Source: Spirochaetaceae bacterium
GTDB lineage: Bacteria > Spirochaetota > Spirochaetia > SZUA-6 > Bin103
DNA: 28,257 nucleotides
Assembly (NCBI GenBank): GCA_026710565.1
Contig: JAPOQV010000258.1
Span: 1 to 28,257, forward strand
Direction of reading: 5' to 3'
In this document: positions 22,281-28,257 of the stretch, one piece after another
Layout of the letters: every line of letters starts with the position of its first letter
Numbering within the stretch: position 1 is the first letter of the stretch
The notes under the pieces: generated by a model
Told to the model about the DNA's origin: nothing
Database searches by the model: none
What the model saw: only the letters and a program-made list of their open reading frames with translations
Position numbers and translations under genes: made by a program

Positions 22281-25052
22281 CTATCGCAGAGCCTCGGCCC
22301 GCTCGATGCTCTCCACCCGGTAGTGAAACGGCTTCTCGTTGATCGTGAACTGCAGCACGTCCTCGGGGCGGTGACTCCACAGCTCGGCGCCGAGCGGGGA
22401 CAGATACGAGATCACGTTCCTCGCAGGGTCCGACTCCCACGGACCGAGGATGGTGAAGTGCTCGTTGTCGCCGGTGGCGACGTTGGTCAGATGCACCGTG
22501 GTCCCGAACGACACCGTCTGATCGTCGACTTGGTTGGAGTCGAAGATCTGTGCCTCCTGCAGCTCTTCCTGGAGCCGTGATGCGGAGCTCTTCAGCAGCT
22601 CCTGCTTCTCGAGCGCGGCCTTGTACTCGGCGTTCTCGCGCAAGTCTCCCTTCTGCATCGCCACCCCGATCTCCTTGGAGTTGACCGGGATCTCTACCTC
22701 GATCAGGTGGCGAAGGTCGCGCTGCTTGGCTTCGTAGCCGCCGCGCGTGACCAACAGTCCGGCCCTGGTGCGTTCCACTGCCAGCGGCTCGCCGACCGAC
22801 TCGAATTCCGGAAACCGGTCCGTGATCTTCTCCTTGAGGCGGATTTTGATCGACGGATCCAGGTGCTCGATGTCGGCGACCATGGAATGGATACGGGTGA
22901 TCGTTTCCAGGTCGGCCAGGAGGGTGAAGCGCAGCAGGTTGCCGTCCTTGAAGAGATAGTCGTGGATCTGCTTGTTGAGGCGGCGGCCGGCGGAGACGTC
23001 GCGCCTGTTCTCGATGTCCCGGTAGGTAAGATCGAGCAGGTGGACCAGCGCCGTCAGGCACTTCTCCTGCCTGGAGGCCACGCCGGTGAACCAGGCTTCG
23101 TCCTCACAGTTGCGCAGCAGCCAGACGAACGGCTCGCGCAGGTCGCGATAGCTCTCGAACACCTTGGCGGCGATGCGCTCCAGCGACCCGAACTCGTTGT
23201 GGTGGATGAGCTCATCCACCAGCAAGCGGCTTGGCTTCAGATAGAAGAACCGGGAGTAGACCGCCGGCCACTCGGCGACCTCCTCCCGCACGTGCATGAG
23301 AAAGTCCTTGCGCAACTCGTTGTTGTCCAGAGCCAGGAACAACCCGTCCAGATCGTCGACGTGGGCGAGCAGGTCGGCAAACACCATGTCGACGCCGGTG
23401 GCGAGGTAGGGATGCTTCTTGCCGATCCGCTGCACCAGCAGGAAGCTGGCGATCACCTGATCGTTGCCCGCGGTGTACGTCTTCAGGAAGCCGCCGAAGT
23501 AAGCGACCATCTCGCCGAGGTACTCGGAGCCGTCGAGGGAAGTATCGGTGCCGTCCTTCTGGTCTTCTTCTATCTTCTGCAGGTACTCCTGCAGTATCTT
23601 GACCCGATTCAGGAACACCCTCTCGGCCGTGAACTTGCTGAACGTCTTCTCCGCGTAGGACATCGGCGTGTCGCGCACCACGTAGGTGTCGGGCTTCTCT
23701 TCGTGACTGCCGAACTCCTCACCTTCCTTCAGAATGCGTCGCGCCGCCGTGCTCCACTTCGACCACTCCGAAGCGGTCAGGATCCGCGGGACGAGCTCCA
23801 TCTTGATGCGTTTCATGTCGGCCTGATTGCCGAAGCTCCTGATGATGGAGCGCAGGGTGGCCGCCGGGTCGCCCTTCACGCCGTCCCGCAGCCTGGTGCG
23901 GGAGGTGGTGGCTTTCTGCACCCAGAAGTGGTCCCTGGCCAGGATCTTCAGTGCGCTGACGGCCATCTTCAGCGACATTCGGTGATTGCGTTTCTTCGGG
24001 AAATCGATGGTGATCTCGTCGTCGTCGATCGCCGAGATTCTCCCTATTCCCCAACTGCGGTGGAAGACGAAGTTGCCGGTGTCGAAAGCGATGTGCTTCT
24101 CGAAGTCCGCGATCGCTTCCTGGGCATTGCGCCATGCCTGAGTCAGGTTGGAGATGCGCAGGTACTCGTCCAGGTGGCTGTGGCCGGCGTGTTTCTCGGT
24201 ATAGGCCTCCGCGATCTGGGCTCGCGCCTCCGCGTTCTTGGGCTCGTAGCGCAGGATGCGCTTGAGGATCTCGATGGTGGTGTCCCAGTCCTCCTTCTCG
24301 TAGTGGTGAGGGTACAGCGATTCGAGCAGCGCCACCGCGCGTTCCTCGCTGACCGTGCGCGCAACCTTGCGCTCGAGCTGCAGATAGAACTCCGTGTCGT
24401 CCGGCTGGTGCTCGATCAGCCTGTCCCACACTTCCTTGATGTTCGCGTAGTTCCGCTTGTTGATGTAGCGGTGCAGCGCCTTGCGGTAGTAGTTGACCGC
24501 GCCGCTGACGTCGCCCGCCTGCTCGCGGTTGCGGGCGAGCACCTTGACGAAGTCCGCCTCTTCGTAGTCGACGCGTATCAGCCGCTCGTAGACCTCGAGC
24601 TTGGAGGCTTCCTCGTTCTTGTTGTCGTAGCTCTCGGCGAGGGTTCTCAGCGCGAAGCGGTTCTCGCCGAACTCGAGAATGCGGTTGCACAGATACTCGA
24701 CGATGTTCCACTTGTGGTTGTCCGTGAATATGTTCACCAGCAGGACCAGGTTGGAATCGTCCACCAGACGGCGGCCTATCGACACGATCCCGGACAGGTA
24801 CAAGGCGATGATGCTGTTGCGATTGCTGCGCAGGTGCTCGTCGCAGAGCTCCATCAGCTCCGCTTCGCATTCTTCCTTCCTCGCGTCCTCCAGCAGGTTG
24901 TCGAGCTCGACGAAGTTGGACGTCACGTAGCTGTTCAGCGCAGCTCGGGTCCACTTCTCCTGATTGAGCAGCTCGGTGACCTTGGCGGTCAAGCTGCCGG
25001 CGGCGCCGTTGTCCGTGGTCTCTGTCGGCGTATCCGTCGCGGTAGGAGTCAT
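22281..25052 (-). CDS. greA: transcription elongation factor GreA, large fused spirochaete form
   Basis: The product has 923 residues, while typical GreA has about 158. The last 165 or so residues are a full GreA: a coiled coil with NSKEIGVAMQKGDLRENAEYKAALEKQ, carrying the acidic tip D-L-x-E-N-A-E-Y, and the FKBP-like part EHFTILGPWESDPARNVISYLSPLGAEL. The remaining 750 or so residues are helical, with TPR-like repeats (NREQAGDVSGAVNYYRKALHRY) and an HRSWGIGRI / EITIDFPKK segment that may be a small beta barrel. GreA triggers cleavage of backtracked RNA in RNA polymerase. Such long GreA proteins are known from Borrelia and Treponema. ATG 25052 is preceded by GAGGT; ATG 25103 would add 17 residues but has no ribosome-binding site. 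It follows the TPR gene by 76 bp. Confidence 0.93.
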   Translation of the reverse strand: MTPTATDTPTETTDNGAAGSLTAKVTELLNQEKWTRAALNSYVTSNFVELDNLLEDARKEECEAELMELCDEHLRSNRNSIIALYLSGIVSIGRRLVDDSNLVLLVNIFTDNHKWNIVEYLCNRILEFGENRFALRTLAESYDNKNEEASKLEVYERLIRVDYEEADFVKVLARNREQAGDVSGAVNYYRKALHRYINKRNYANIKEVWDRLIEHQPDDTEFYLQLERKVARTVSEERAVALLESLYPHHYEKEDWDTTIEILKRILRYEPKNAEARAQIAEAYTEKHAGHSHLDEYLRISNLTQAWRNAQEAIADFEKHIAFDTGNFVFHRSWGIGRISAIDDDEITIDFPKKRNHRMSLKMAVSALKILARDHFWVQKATTSRTRLRDGVKGDPAATLRSIIRSFGNQADMKRIKMELVPRILTASEWSKWSTAARRILKEGEEFGSHEEKPDTYVVRDTPMSYAEKTFSKFTAERVFLNRVKILQEYLQKIEEDQKDGTDTSLDGSEYLGEMVAYFGGFLKTYTAGNDQVIASFLLVQRIGKKHPYLATGVDMVFADLLAHVDDLDGLFLALDNNELRKDFLMHVREEVAEWPAVYSRFFYLKPSRLLVDELIHHNEFGSLERIAAKVFESYRDLREPFVWLLRNCEDEAWFTGVASRQEKCLTALVHLLDLTYRDIENRRDVSAGRRLNKQIHDYLFKDGNLLRFTLLADLETITRIHSMVADIEHLDPSIKIRLKEKITDRFPEFESVGEPLAVERTRAGLLVTRGGYEAKQRDLRHLIEVEIPVNSKEIGVAMQKGDLRENAEYKAALEKQELLKSSASRLQEELQEAQIFDSNQVDDQTVSFGTTVHLTNVATGDNEHFTILGPWESDPARNVISYLSPLGAELWSHRPEDVLQFTINEKPFHYRVESIERAEALR

Positions 25053-25128
25053 GCTTACCTCGGTTTGGGCGCCTCCATGCGGCGCCAGCGTTTGTTTTCC
25101 CATCGGAGGGTTGTCGTGTCGTCTCTCG

Positions 25129-26082
25129 CTAGCGAACGTACTCGTCGTGAACCTGGCGATCCAGGTCGCGGATCTTCGTCAACACTTCCCGGACCCGCGG
25201 CTGCTCTTCGCCGGTCACGAGGAAATGGTCGATAAGCCAGAAGTAGTGGTTGAGCAGCCGCGGGGTGACCTCCGGCGGCGCCTCGCCTGCGGCTACCTGT
25301 CGTTCCATGGCGAAGATCGTCTGCCTCAGCCGTCCGAGCTCCACCGGCTTGAGCTCGCGCTTCACCGTAAATACGCCATGCAATGTGGCGTACACCGGCA
25401 GCCACGGGGCGAATTCCTCAGGCGTCCGGCCGGCCTGCTCCATAGTCACGATCAGCCGCCGGATGACCGGTGCTTCAAGCCGCTCGAGCTGGATCGACGC
25501 GGATCCGACGAAGAAGGCTTCGCGGAACAGCACACGCGAAAACCGCTCTTCATTGACCAGTCCGTAACAGTCGGCCAACTCGGCCAGGACCTCCGGCGAA
25601 CGACGGTGTTTTCCGCTTGCGGCCTCCAGGTGCTCGATGGCACTGGCGTAGTTCCCCAGGCCCTTGTAGCTGCGGCCGATACGCAGCAGCAGGTCTGCGT
25701 CCTCCCGCTCCGGATGCGCCTCCAGGAGATTGCGGTAGCCCCGCAGGCACTCGGACATGACGTACCGCCGGATGTCGAACAGCGTGCGCTCCGACATGTC
25801 CTCCAGGCGGCCTGCGAACGGCTGAAAGAGCTCCCACTGCTGCTCCAGGTATTCGGCCCGCTCGTACGGGCCGGTGATGGTATCCAGGCGCGCCTCGCGA
25901 TCCTGCCAGAAAGTCGCACACTTCAACGCCGACGCGACGCTGGTGAGCCCGGCATCCAAACGCAGGGCTCGCTCCAACACACGGATCGCCTTGGAGAAGG
26001 CACCTTCGCGAAAACACACGTTTGCGCGATTGACGAGATGTGCGACTTCGTTGGCCGTAAAACTGAGTTGCCGCTCGGCCAT
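25129..26082 (-). CDS. TPR-type helical repeat protein upstream of greA
   Basis: The 317-residue protein has no signal peptide and is almost all helix. TPR-like units are visible at about 14-45 (VNRANVCFREGAFSKAIRVLERALRLD) and in the middle (LLLRIGRSYKGLGNYASAIEHLEAA, then VLAELADCYGLVNE). The C-terminal third is helical without a clear motif. I do not recognise a named family. It lies just upstream of greA on the same strand and is probably co-transcribed, so a link to the TPR part of the fused GreA or to RNA polymerase is possible, by inference only. ATG 26082 is preferred. The frame stays open upstream (TTG 26127 with AGGAGGTG before it), but that extension would use TTA and AGA codons, rare here, and crosses a promoter-like AT-rich stretch. 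Confidence 0.78.
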   Translation of the reverse strand: MAERQLSFTANEVAHLVNRANVCFREGAFSKAIRVLERALRLDAGLTSVASALKCATFWQDREARLDTITGPYERAEYLEQQWELFQPFAGRLEDMSERTLFDIRRYVMSECLRGYRNLLEAHPEREDADLLLRIGRSYKGLGNYASAIEHLEAASGKHRRSPEVLAELADCYGLVNEERFSRVLFREAFFVGSASIQLERLEAPVIRRLIVTMEQAGRTPEEFAPWLPVYATLHGVFTVKRELKPVELGRLRQTIFAMERQVAAGEAPPEVTPRLLNHYFWLIDHFLVTGEEQPRVREVLTKIRDLDRQVHDEYVR

Positions 26083-26097
26083 CCGGATATGTCTTAA

Positions 26098-26127
26098 AGT
26101 ATGCGCCGGGGGAGGCCTTGACGTCAA
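26098..26127 (-). promoter_or_regulatory. candidate promoter of the TPR-greA pair
   Basis: On the minus strand TTGACG (26127-26122) is followed after 18 bp by CATACT (26103-26098), inside one of the few AT-rich patches of the window. Transcription would begin near 26092-26090, leaving only 8-10 nt before ATG 26082, which has no ribosome-binding site. That would make a nearly leaderless mRNA. It was found by eye. Confidence 0.45.
26118..26127. promoter_or_regulatory. perfect 10-bp palindrome in the divergent TPR/rpe gap
   Basis: TTGACGTCAA reads the same on both strands. It lies about 50 bp upstream of rpe and 35 bp upstream of the TPR gene, so it offers a -35-like TTGACG in both directions. 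It could be a repressor or activator site. On the plus strand I see no good -10 at the right distance. Confidence 0.4.
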
Positions 26128-26176
26128 ATCCTCGCACCTCCTGTGCACGCCCTCGCAGCGGCGTTACGATGCCGCC

Positions 26177-26884
26177 ATGGACACCGGGGAAGCACCGAAG
26201 CGGGTGCGGGTGGCGCCGTCGCTGCTGTCCGCCGACTTCGGCGAGCTGGCCCGGGCGCTGGCGACCGCCGATGAGGCGCCCGCGGATCTGGTCCACCTCG
26301 ATGTCATGGACGGCAGCTTCGTCGGCGAAATCACCTTCGGCGCCAAGCTGGTCGCGGACCTGCGTCCCCGCTCCCGGCTGCCGTTCGACGTGCATCTGAT
26401 GGTGCGGGAACCGGCTCGCCACGTCAAACGGTTCGCCGACGCGGGCGCCGACCTGGTCACCGTGCACCTGGAAGCGTGCCGCGACGCGGGGGACGATCCA
26501 CGGGCGCTCCTGCAGGCGATCAGGGACTGCGGGACACGGGCCGGGATCGCCGTCTCGCCGCCGACGCCGGCAGCCGCCCTGGAGCCGGTGCTGGACGTCA
26601 TCGACGTGGCGCTGATCATGACGGTGCATCCGGGCGCCGGCGGCCAGGAGCTCATTCCGGCGTGTCTGGACAAGGCGCGGGAGCTCGCGGAGCGGCGGCA
26701 CCGCGCAGGCCGGTCGTTCTGGATCTCCACGGACGGAGGCCTGCACCGCGGCAACGTCGGCTCTGCCGTTGCGGCAGGCATCGACATCGCCGTGATCGGG
26801 TCGGCGATCTGGCGGGCGTCCGTGCCCGCCGACGAGATTCGCGCCATCCGGTCGGCGCTCGGCGCCCCGGCCGGCTCTGCGTGA
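26177..26884 (+). CDS. rpe: ribulose-phosphate 3-epimerase family protein
   Basis: The 235-residue TIM-barrel protein begins with VAPSLLSADFGELARAL. It has metal-ligand motifs VHLDVMDGSFV (H40, D42), PFDVHLMV (H73) and STDGGL (D186), plus VTVHLEA. The family normally interconverts ribulose-5-phosphate and xylulose-5-phosphate in the pentose phosphate pathway. Two phosphate or substrate loops differ from the usual form: SPPTP instead of NPGTP, and TVHPGAGGQ instead of TVNPGFGGQ. A paralogue acting on another sugar phosphate (for example an allulose-6-phosphate epimerase) cannot be excluded. ATG 26177 has no clear ribosome-binding site; GTG 26204 would also keep the conserved core. It is divergent from the TPR gene and 55 bp upstream of dtd. 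Confidence 0.85.
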   Translation: MDTGEAPKRVRVAPSLLSADFGELARALATADEAPADLVHLDVMDGSFVGEITFGAKLVADLRPRSRLPFDVHLMVREPARHVKRFADAGADLVTVHLEACRDAGDDPRALLQAIRDCGTRAGIAVSPPTPAAALEPVLDVIDVALIMTVHPGAGGQELIPACLDKARELAERRHRAGRSFWISTDGGLHRGNVGSAVAAGIDIAVIGSAIWRASVPADEIRAIRSALGAPAGSA

Positions 26885-26939
26885 GGCGGAGGCCGGGGCG
26901 CCGAGCGTCTCGGGAAGGACCGGCGAGCGGGGGTGAACG

Positions 26940-27389
26940 ATGAGAGCGGTCGTACAGCGGGTCTCACGTTGTGCCGTGCGCCCCGCAGGCGAAGCCCCAC
27001 GGAACCAGGGCGCCGGCCTGCTGCTCTACGTGGGGGTCGAGCGCGGCGACGGCGAGGCCGATGCCGCGTACATCGCCGAAAAGGCGGCCGGCCTGCGCAT
27101 ATTCCTGGACGATGACGGCAAGATGAACCGTTCGGTCGCACAGGTCGCGGGCGCGGTCACCGTCGTGTCGCAGTTCACCCTGGCCGGCGACGCCCGGCGC
27201 GGCCGGCGTCCGTCGTTCACGCAGGCGGAAGATCCCGATCGCGCGAACGAACTGTACGAGCGGCTGGTGTCCCTGCTCCGAGCCGCCGGACTGCCGGTCA
27301 ACACCGGAGTCTTTCGCGCCTCCATGCAGGTGGAGTCGTGCAACGAGGGACCGGTGACCATCCTCCTGGACTCCCGCCGGACGTTCTGA
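26940..27389 (+). CDS. dtd: D-aminoacyl-tRNA deacylase
   Basis: This is a 149-residue DTD. It starts MRAVVQRVSRCAV and has the conserved GLLLYVGVERGD, AEKAAGLRIFLDDDGKMNRSV, the active-site VVSQFTLAGDARRGRRPSF and, near the end, NEGPVTILLDS (the Gly-cisPro motif). The enzyme removes D-amino acids, and glycine from tRNA-Ala, so mischarged tRNAs do not enter translation. ATG 26940 follows GGGGGTGA. The stretch between the first strand and GLLLYVG (RPAGEAPRNQGA) differs from the usual 'vtVdGevvgeIg'. A 5-bp hairpin CCGAG/CTCGG at 26901-26913 lies between rpe and dtd and is too weak to call. Confidence 0.93.
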   Translation: MRAVVQRVSRCAVRPAGEAPRNQGAGLLLYVGVERGDGEADAAYIAEKAAGLRIFLDDDGKMNRSVAQVAGAVTVVSQFTLAGDARRGRRPSFTQAEDPDRANELYERLVSLLRAAGLPVNTGVFRASMQVESCNEGPVTILLDSRRTF

Positions 27390-27438
27390 GGGTCGACGGA
27401 GAGGGCCGGAGCCCCGCGGGAGCGAACAGGACGGCGCG

Positions 27439-27468
27439 TTGACCGGCGCTGCCTCGCCCCGGTAGACT
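27439..27468 (+). promoter_or_regulatory. candidate recA promoter
   Basis: TTGACC (27439-27444), an 18-bp spacer and TAGACT (27463-27468) match sigma-70 elements at five and four positions. They lie 160 bp before recA. I find no convincing LexA/SOS operator (neither CTGT-N8-ACAG nor GAAC-N4-GTTC) around it. Confidence 0.5.
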
Positions 27469-27558
27469 CCCGGCGACACTGGGAGGGTCACATCGGTTGG
27501 CCATCAACGCCGTTCCAATCCGCCACACGGAAGCGCTGCGGCGGCGAGGTGCGTATCT

Positions 27559-27611
27559 GTCTGCGAAGGCCTGGTCCCAAGGCCGGGCGCAGACCCGGGG
27601 AAGGAAGCCCC
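27559..27611 (+). promoter_or_regulatory. structured recA leader (two hairpins)
   Basis: A 7-bp stem GTCTGCG (27559-27565) / CGCAGAC (27588-27594) encloses a 5-bp inner stem GGCCT (27568-27572) / AGGCC (27580-27584). It is followed by GGGG (27597-27600) / CCCC (27608-27611), which ends 5 bp before the recA ribosome-binding site AAGGAG (27616-27621). There is no T tract. It could affect recA translation or mRNA stability, inferred from position. Confidence 0.45.
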
Positions 27612-27629
27612 AGGGAAGGAGTAGTACAC

Positions 27630-28257
27630 ATGGCCAACCGTTCCGAAACCGTACCCAGGACTCGTTCGACCCGCGCTGCACGTTCGACCGGTAACGGCAC
27701 CGGCGACGACACCCTGCAGACCGAACGCAAGCAGGCGCTCGACGCGGCGCGCCTGCAGATCGAGAAGCAGTTCGGCAAGGGATCGCTGATGCAGTTGGGG
27801 GAACAAAGCGCCCAGCGCGATCACCCGGCGATCCACTCCGGCTCCATCCTGCTCGATGCCGCGCTCGGCGTCGGCGGCTATCCGAAAGGCCGCATCATGG
27901 AGATCTTCGGGCCCGAGTCTTCCGGCAAGACGACGCTTGCCCTGCACGCGATCGCCGAGGCGCAGCGCGCCGGTGGAATCGCCGCATTCATCGACGCCGA
28001 GCACGCGCTGGACGCGGTCTACGCCAAGGGCCTGGGCGTGAACACCGACGAGTTGTGGGTGTCGCAGCCCGACAACGGAGAGCAGGCGCTCGAGATCGTG
28101 GAGTCGCTGGTGCGTTCCGGCGCGGTCGACATCGTGGTCGTCGACTCGGTCGCCGCGCTCACGCCGCGCGCCGAGATCGAAGGGGAGATGGGCGACTCCC
28201 ACATGGGCCTGCAGGCACGGCTGATGAGCCAAGCGCTGCGCAAGCTTACCGCCACGA
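27630..28257 (+). CDS. recA: recombinase RecA (partial, 3' end beyond window)
   Basis: The first 209 codons of RecA are present without a stop. The P-loop GPESSGKTT is at 94-102. It is preceded by [16 protein letters not shown] and [25 protein letters not shown], and followed by [39 protein letters not shown], the Walker B strand [24 protein letters not shown], and [18 protein letters not shown]. RecA forms filaments on single-stranded DNA for recombination and the SOS response. ATG 27630 has AAGGAG 8 nt upstream. The N-terminus carries about 28 extra Thr/Arg/Ser-rich residues compared with E. coli RecA. As I recall, recA is near greA in Borrelia too. Confidence 0.96.
   Translation, partial: MANRSETVPRTRSTRAARSTGNGTGDDTLQTERKQALDAARLQIEKQFGKGSLMQLGEQSAQRDHPAIHSGSILLDAALGVGGYPKGRIMEIFGPESSGKTTLALHAIAEAQRAGGIAAFIDAEHALDAVYAKGLGVNTDELWVSQPDNGEQALEIVESLVRSGAVDIVVVDSVAALTPRAEIEGEMGDSHMGLQARLMSQALRKLTAT

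Noticed and set aside
22707..25235. 842-codon open frame on the plus strand opposite greA
   Set aside because: It mirrors greA codons on the opposite strand. In GC-rich DNA such antisense frames stay open by chance, and the product shows no domain.
26082..26142. TTG 26127 with AGGAGGTG as the start of the TPR gene
   Set aside because: The extension uses codons rare in this window (TTA, AGA) and crosses an AT-rich promoter-like patch. It is kept only as an alternative start.
27420..27500. LexA/SOS operator before recA
   Set aside because: GAAC and GTTG occur near the promoter but with the wrong spacing and ends. No CTGT-N8-ACAG or GAAC-N4-GTTC site is present.
27590..27625. GGAAGGAAG next to GC pairs, resembling the SRP RNA apical motif
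   Set aside because: The bases around it do not form the asymmetric loop or the long closing helix of SRP RNA. It is part of a purine-rich stretch before recA.
27497..27694. 65-codon open frame from TTG 27497 running into recA
   Set aside because: It overlaps recA in another frame, has no recognisable domain, and its 3' half is simply recA read out of frame. A leader peptide is possible but unsupported.

Overview
The window is a gene-dense, GC-rich (estimated by eye at about two thirds G+C) bacterial chromosome segment with no mobile element, CRISPR array, rRNA or tRNA that I can see. Several features point to a spirochaete. GreA is carried as the C-terminal end of a protein of more than 900 residues with a long helical-repeat N-terminus, which is the form known in Borrelia and Treponema. 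The order bamA-skp-(ruvX)-mutS-comF-rimP-nusA-infB-rbfA-truB-(ribF)-rpsO-pnp-...-lptF-lptG-tgt-murJ matches, as I recall it, the Borrelia chromosome around BB0795-BB0810, and greA lies close to recA, as in Borrelia. TruB and TGT motif variants also fit. The G+C is far above that of Borrelia, so a free-living or marine high-GC spirochaete is likely. Genus is not determinable from the sequence alone.

Region 1 (1-4454, plus): the 3' end of an outer-membrane assembly factor (BamA), a Skp/OmpH periplasmic chaperone, RuvX, MutS and a ComF-family protein, all overlapping or nearly touching. Region 2 (4455-4663): a non-coding leader with a candidate promoter, an intrinsic-terminator hairpin with a T tract, and a second strong hairpin. 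It is read here as a possible attenuator in front of the translation/RNA operon. Region 3 (4664-22251, plus): fourteen consecutive genes, rimP, nusA, infB, rbfA, truB, ribF, rpsO, pnp, an M16 zinc peptidase, a lipoprotein-like beta-propeller protein, lptF, lptG, tgt and murJ. Gaps are at most about 70 bp, and many junctions are 4-nt start/stop overlaps. The front half handles ribosome maturation, transcription elongation and RNA turnover. The back half handles the envelope (LPS export and lipid II flipping) plus tRNA queuosine modification.

Region 4 (22281-26082, minus): a TPR-type protein followed by the fused GreA, convergent with murJ. Region 5 (26177-28257, plus): a ribulose-phosphate 3-epimerase-like gene, D-aminoacyl-tRNA deacylase (dtd) and the 5' part of recA, cut by the window end. 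Between the divergent starts lies a perfect 10-bp palindrome and an AT-rich promoter-like stretch. A leader of about 160 nt with nested hairpins precedes recA. No stretch longer than 300 bases lacks a gene.

I found no obviously new multi-gene defence or metabolic system. The points most worth a second look are the rimP leader attenuator, the RibF protein whose riboflavin-kinase half has eroded, the recurrent 18-bp tandem duplications in neighbouring genes, the seven-bladed propeller protein embedded between an M16 protease and LptFG, and the fused GreA with its TPR partner.
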